Below, piece after piece: positions 61,092 to 64,000 of a stretch of DNA of 64,000 nt. Positions within the stretch are counted from its first letter, which is position 1, and every line of letters starts with the position of its first letter. The translations under genes and the position numbers were made by a program. Under the pieces are notes generated by a model. That model was not told the DNA's origin. It saw only the letters and a program-made list of their open reading frames with translations, and searched no databases. The stretch is from Flavobacteriaceae bacterium (GTDB lineage Bacteria > Bacteroidota > Bacteroidia > Flavobacteriales > Flavobacteriaceae): assembly GCA_002862805.1 (NCBI GenBank), contig PKEA01000029.1, positions 25,329 to 89,328 on the forward strand, given 5' to 3'.

Positions 61092-63380
61092 ATGAAATTC
61101 AAAATAGCATTTCTTTTTATAATATGTAGTCATTTCGTTTTTCCACAACAAAACCAGTTGTGGAAAAGTTATTATTCCTATAATGAAATTGTTGATGTAG
61201 AAGGTGGTTTGAACGCCGTTTTTGCAGCTACTACAAATAGTATTTTTTATAAAGATTTAAATTTAAACGATCTAAATATTTATAATTCTATTAATGGATT
61301 TAAACCAGAATCTATTACCGCAATACATCATTCAGATGCCTTTAATAAAACGATAGCAGGAAGCAGTAATGGACAATTAGTTATTGTAAATGAAGATGGG
61401 AGTGTTACTACTAAGGTTGATATTATTGAAGAAGTTCCCGTAGCTCCAAATATTAAGAGAATTAATGATTTATATGAGTATAATGGCAAACTTTATATTT
61501 CATGTGATTATGGTGTTTCGGTGTTAAACCTTTCAAACTTAGAGTTTGAATCCACTTACTTTATTGGACCAGCAGGAGAAGAGGTAAAGGTTTTGCAAAC
61601 TACAGTTTTAAATGATGAAATTTATGCTGTAACAACACTTTATGGAATTAGAAAAGCAAGCTTAAATAATCCTTTTATATACGATTTTTCTCAATGGCAA
61701 ACGTTTGATGCAGGATATTGGTTCGGAATTGTAACCTTTAATAATACAATAGTTGCCATGAATACCAACTCTAAAACATACAGGTACACTGGAGCTACAT
61801 TCGTAGAGGTTTTAAGTCAAGCTCAAAGCGGATTAAAAATTAAAACTAATTCTAGTGAAGTTATAATAACAACTAGAAATAATATTTATGTAATTGATGA
61901 GGTTTATTCTTTAGCAGCTCATATAACAAACATTCCTTCATATACTGTGAACTTTACAGCAGCAACAGTTGTAGGTAATCAAATTTTTATTGGAACAGAA
62001 AGCAATGGTTTGTTTTCTACATTACTATCAAATCCAACTACTTTTGAGAGTATGAGTCCAAACGGGCCTGTTCGAAATTACATATTTAGAGTAAAAAAAG
62101 CTCAAAATTATCTTTGGGCAGTTTATGGAGATTACTCAAGACTTTATAATCCATATCCATTAGATAGTTTTGGAATCAGTAAATATTCTGAAGACTTGGG
62201 TTGGGAACTAATCCCATATGACGATTTATTTGAAGCAAAATCAATTTCAGATTTAGCGATAAACCCAAATAACAATAATGAAATTTATGCAAGTTCTTTT
62301 TTTTCGGGCTTGTTAAAAGTGAATGATGACGGAGTCACTTTATATAATAGTGTAAATACAGCTCCAAATGGTTTAGAGTCGTTAACATTGTCGCCTCCAA
62401 ATCCAAGTTATATTGATGTAAGAATTAACAGCCCCGCCTTTGATAAAGATGGGAATTTATGGGTCACTAACGCAGCAGTAACAAAGCCTTTAAAAGTATT
62501 AAGAACAAATGGCCAATGGCAATCTTATGACATGTCTGCAGTATTACCAACAATTTCTAATGGAAGATATGCTCCTATAGCAATTGACAAGAATAGAACG
62601 AAATGGGTTCCAACTATTAATGATGGTTTATTGGTGTTTAATGATACATATAACAACAAAACCGCTGTTATTAATGTAGAAAATGGAAATCTGCCCGATA
62701 ACGATGTAAGATGTGTTGCAATTGACAATAGAAACCAACTTTGGATTGGGACATTTAAAGGATTAAGAATATTATCTAGTGTAGACAGGTTTGTTTCAGA
62801 TACCGAATTTACCACGACATCAATTATTATTCAAGAAGGAGATTTGGCTCAAGAATTATTCTACCAGCAAACAATTTTAGATATTGTGGTTGATGGTGCC
62901 AATAACAAATGGGTTTCAATTGCTGATGGTGGAGTTTTCTTAGTTTCATCAAATGGACAAGAAACTATTTATCAATTTACAAAATCAAACTCACCTTTGC
63001 CAAGCAACAATGTTAACGATATTGAAATAGATGGCGTAACGGGTGAAGTCTTTTTTGCTACCGATATGGGAATGGTTTCTTTTTTAGGGACTTCTACAAA
63101 ACCTAGCGACGATTTGGCTGATGTTTTTGTATATCCAAACCCAGTGCGTCCAAATTATTCGGGCACAATTAAAATAGCAGGGTTAACTGATCAAGCAAAT
63201 ATAAAAATCACTGATATTGAAGGAAATTTGGTTCATGAAACCACCTCTTCAGGAGGAACAATAGAGTGGGATCAAACTGCCTTCGGAAGTCATAAAGTTG
63301 CATCAGGAGTATATATGGTTTTTATATCTTCTGAGGATGGAACAGACACAACTGTTAAGAAAGTAATGGTTATTCGATAA
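61092..63380 (+). CDS. porZ: Type IX secretion protein PorZ-like beta-propeller
   Basis: A 762-residue exported protein: signal peptide (residues 1-18, VFPQ), two seven-bladed beta-propeller regions with two-component-regulator propeller repeats (DKNRTKWVPTINDGLLVFND, DNRNQLWIGTFKGL, GANNKWVSIADGGVF), and a C-terminal type A sorting domain (~675-762, YPNPVRPNY to the terminal KVMVIR). In Porphyromonas PorZ is part of the attachment complex of the type IX secretion system. I start at ATG 61092, not the TTG nine bases upstream. It overlaps recO as TAATG. Confidence 0.87.
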   Translation: MKFKIAFLFIICSHFVFPQQNQLWKSYYSYNEIVDVEGGLNAVFAATTNSIFYKDLNLNDLNIYNSINGFKPESITAIHHSDAFNKTIAGSSNGQLVIVNEDGSVTTKVDIIEEVPVAPNIKRINDLYEYNGKLYISCDYGVSVLNLSNLEFESTYFIGPAGEEVKVLQTTVLNDEIYAVTTLYGIRKASLNNPFIYDFSQWQTFDAGYWFGIVTFNNTIVAMNTNSKTYRYTGATFVEVLSQAQSGLKIKTNSSEVIITTRNNIYVIDEVYSLAAHITNIPSYTVNFTAATVVGNQIFIGTESNGLFSTLLSNPTTFESMSPNGPVRNYIFRVKKAQNYLWAVYGDYSRLYNPYPLDSFGISKYSEDLGWELIPYDDLFEAKSISDLAINPNNNNEIYASSFFSGLLKVNDDGVTLYNSVNTAPNGLESLTLSPPNPSYIDVRINSPAFDKDGNLWVTNAAVTKPLKVLRTNGQWQSYDMSAVLPTISNGRYAPIAIDKNRTKWVPTINDGLLVFNDTYNNKTAVINVENGNLPDNDVRCVAIDNRNQLWIGTFKGLRILSSVDRFVSDTEFTTTSIIIQEGDLAQELFYQQTILDIVVDGANNKWVSIADGGVFLVSSNGQETIYQFTKSNSPLPSNNVNDIEIDGVTGEVFFATDMGMVSFLGTSTKPSDDLADVFVYPNPVRPNYSGTIKIAGLTDQANIKITDIEGNLVHETTSSGGTIEWDQTAFGSHKVASGVYMVFISSEDGTDTTVKKVMVIR

Positions 63381-64000
63381 TGCAAATTAAAACCAAAGCT
63401 ATTGTAATTTCTACTTTAAAATACCAAGAGAAAAGCCTTATAGTTAAGTGTTTCACTCAAAGTAATGGAATAAAGTCTTATTTTGTAAATAACGCTTTTA
63501 CAGGAAAAAACAACAAACAAAAAATTGCTTTTTTTCAACCTTTAATGCAACTTGAAATTGAGGCTACAAATAAAAATAAAGGAACTTTAGAGCGCTTTAA
63601 AGATATTAAAATAGCAAACCCTTATCAAACTATAGGTTACGACATTTATAAAACCACAATTGTTTTGTTCTTGTCGGAATTTTTAAACCACGCAATAAAA
63701 GAAGAAGAACCAAATGAACCGCTTTTTGAATATCTAGAAGCCGCTTTATTATGGTTAGATAATCATAATGAAATTTCAAATTTTCACCTAATTGTTTTAA
63801 TTCAAATTACAAAATATTTGGGTTTTTATCCAGAAAATCCTTCAGATGAAATTAATTATTTCGATCAATTAGAAGGAGTTTTTAATGCTTCACCTTCGTC
63901 AAATAGTTTGTCGATTGATGAAACGATTTTGCTAAAAAGACTCTTGGCTTTAAAGCTTGATAATACAGAAAATTATTTTTCGGCTCATCAAAGACAAATT
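63380..64000 (+). CDS. recO: DNA repair protein RecO (partial, runs off the window)
   Basis: The first 207 codons of RecO, which with RecF/RecR loads RecA on gapped DNA. The N-terminal OB-fold pattern KTKAIVISTLKYQEKSLIVKCFTQ and helical core IYKTTIVLFLSEFLNHAI match the flavobacterial form. Its ATG overlaps the porZ stop (TAATG), so it is translationally coupled. The frame is open at the window end. RecO beside PorZ is a known flavobacterial arrangement as far as I recall. Confidence 0.9.
   Translation, partial: MQIKTKAIVISTLKYQEKSLIVKCFTQSNGIKSYFVNNAFTGKNNKQKIAFFQPLMQLEIEATNKNKGTLERFKDIKIANPYQTIGYDIYKTTIVLFLSEFLNHAIKEEEPNEPLFEYLEAALLWLDNHNEISNFHLIVLIQITKYLGFYPENPSDEINYFDQLEGVFNASPSSNSLSIDETILLKRLLALKLDNTENYFSAHQRQI

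Noticed and set aside
1..64000. CRISPR arrays, tRNA or rRNA genes, insertion sequences, prophage
   Set aside because: I found no spaced identical repeats of 20-40 bp, no cloverleaf with CCA-type acceptor, no rRNA-like sequence, and no transposase, integrase or phage protein among the readings of either strand.

Overview
The window comes from a low-GC (roughly one third G+C by eye) member of the Bacteroidota, most likely the family Flavobacteriaceae. The evidence is the Bacteroidota -7 promoter motif TAnnTTTG in front of many genes, the near absence of Shine-Dalgarno sequences, secreted proteins whose signal peptides end in 'SQ' or 'AQ', a PorZ-like type IX secretion protein with a C-terminal sorting domain, a complete Bat (aerotolerance) operon, DUF2480/DUF3078 proteins, and a THC0290_0291-type outer-membrane protein. 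I saw no rRNA, tRNA, CRISPR array, intact insertion sequence or prophage. No stretch longer than 300 bases lacks a gene.

Layout. 1-5745: envelope proteins and hydrolases (small membrane proteins, M1 aminopeptidase, S8 subtilase lipoprotein, metallo-beta-lactamase-fold hydrolase). 5911-17640: the SUF iron-sulfur assembly genes (sufA-like, sufB, sufC, sufD, then sufS, a lipoprotein, sufE, a SufT-like DUF59 protein, DUF2480, DUF3078). They are split between sufD and sufS by an accessory block (a YD-repeat-like secreted protein and a four-gene PadR, membrane protein, 59-aa membrane protein, serine hydrolase operon on the other strand). 17694-24991: HflX, then a TonB-dependent receptor with two surface lipoproteins (choice-of-anchor J; DUF5689), divergent from a secreted endonuclease/phosphatase; together they look like a nutrient-scavenging locus. 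25082-29176: 3-hydroxyanthranilate dioxygenase, ALDH7-type aldehyde dehydrogenase, PhnA, a barrel protein and a PPP-type phosphatase. 29389-33810: a small lipoprotein, a TPR sensor histidine kinase, a LuxR-type response regulator, a small membrane protein and an AlbA_2/Schlafen-type protein. 33972-43016: the MoxR, DUF58, BatD-like, BatA-E operon.

43030-50789: a lipoprotein, CvpA, a conserved 118-aa protein, PheS, a conserved 135-aa protein, GH92 mannosidase, thioredoxin-like protein and TerC. 50962-58509: GpsA; a YqhD-like alcohol dehydrogenase plus DJ-1/PfpI lipoprotein divergent from a LysR regulator; the yicC-gmk-nadD operon; a DMT transporter and an ArsC-like protein. 58651-64000: THC0290_0291-like protein, GdhA, PorZ and the start of RecO.

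The most unusual signals are not genes. (1) Degenerate arrays of seven-base direct repeats fill several intergenic spacers and run through stop codons or up to start codons (Bat operon, cvpA/pheS region, upstream of DUF2480, yicC/DMT spacer, nadD/gmk spacer). The same unit recurs at distant loci. (2) A perfect 18-bp inverted repeat lies upstream of the small lipoprotein/TPR-kinase cassette. (3) A short interspersed REP-like palindrome is read in frame at the 5' end of a Bat-operon gene. (4) The PadR operon carries a duplicated, stand-alone two-helix membrane module.
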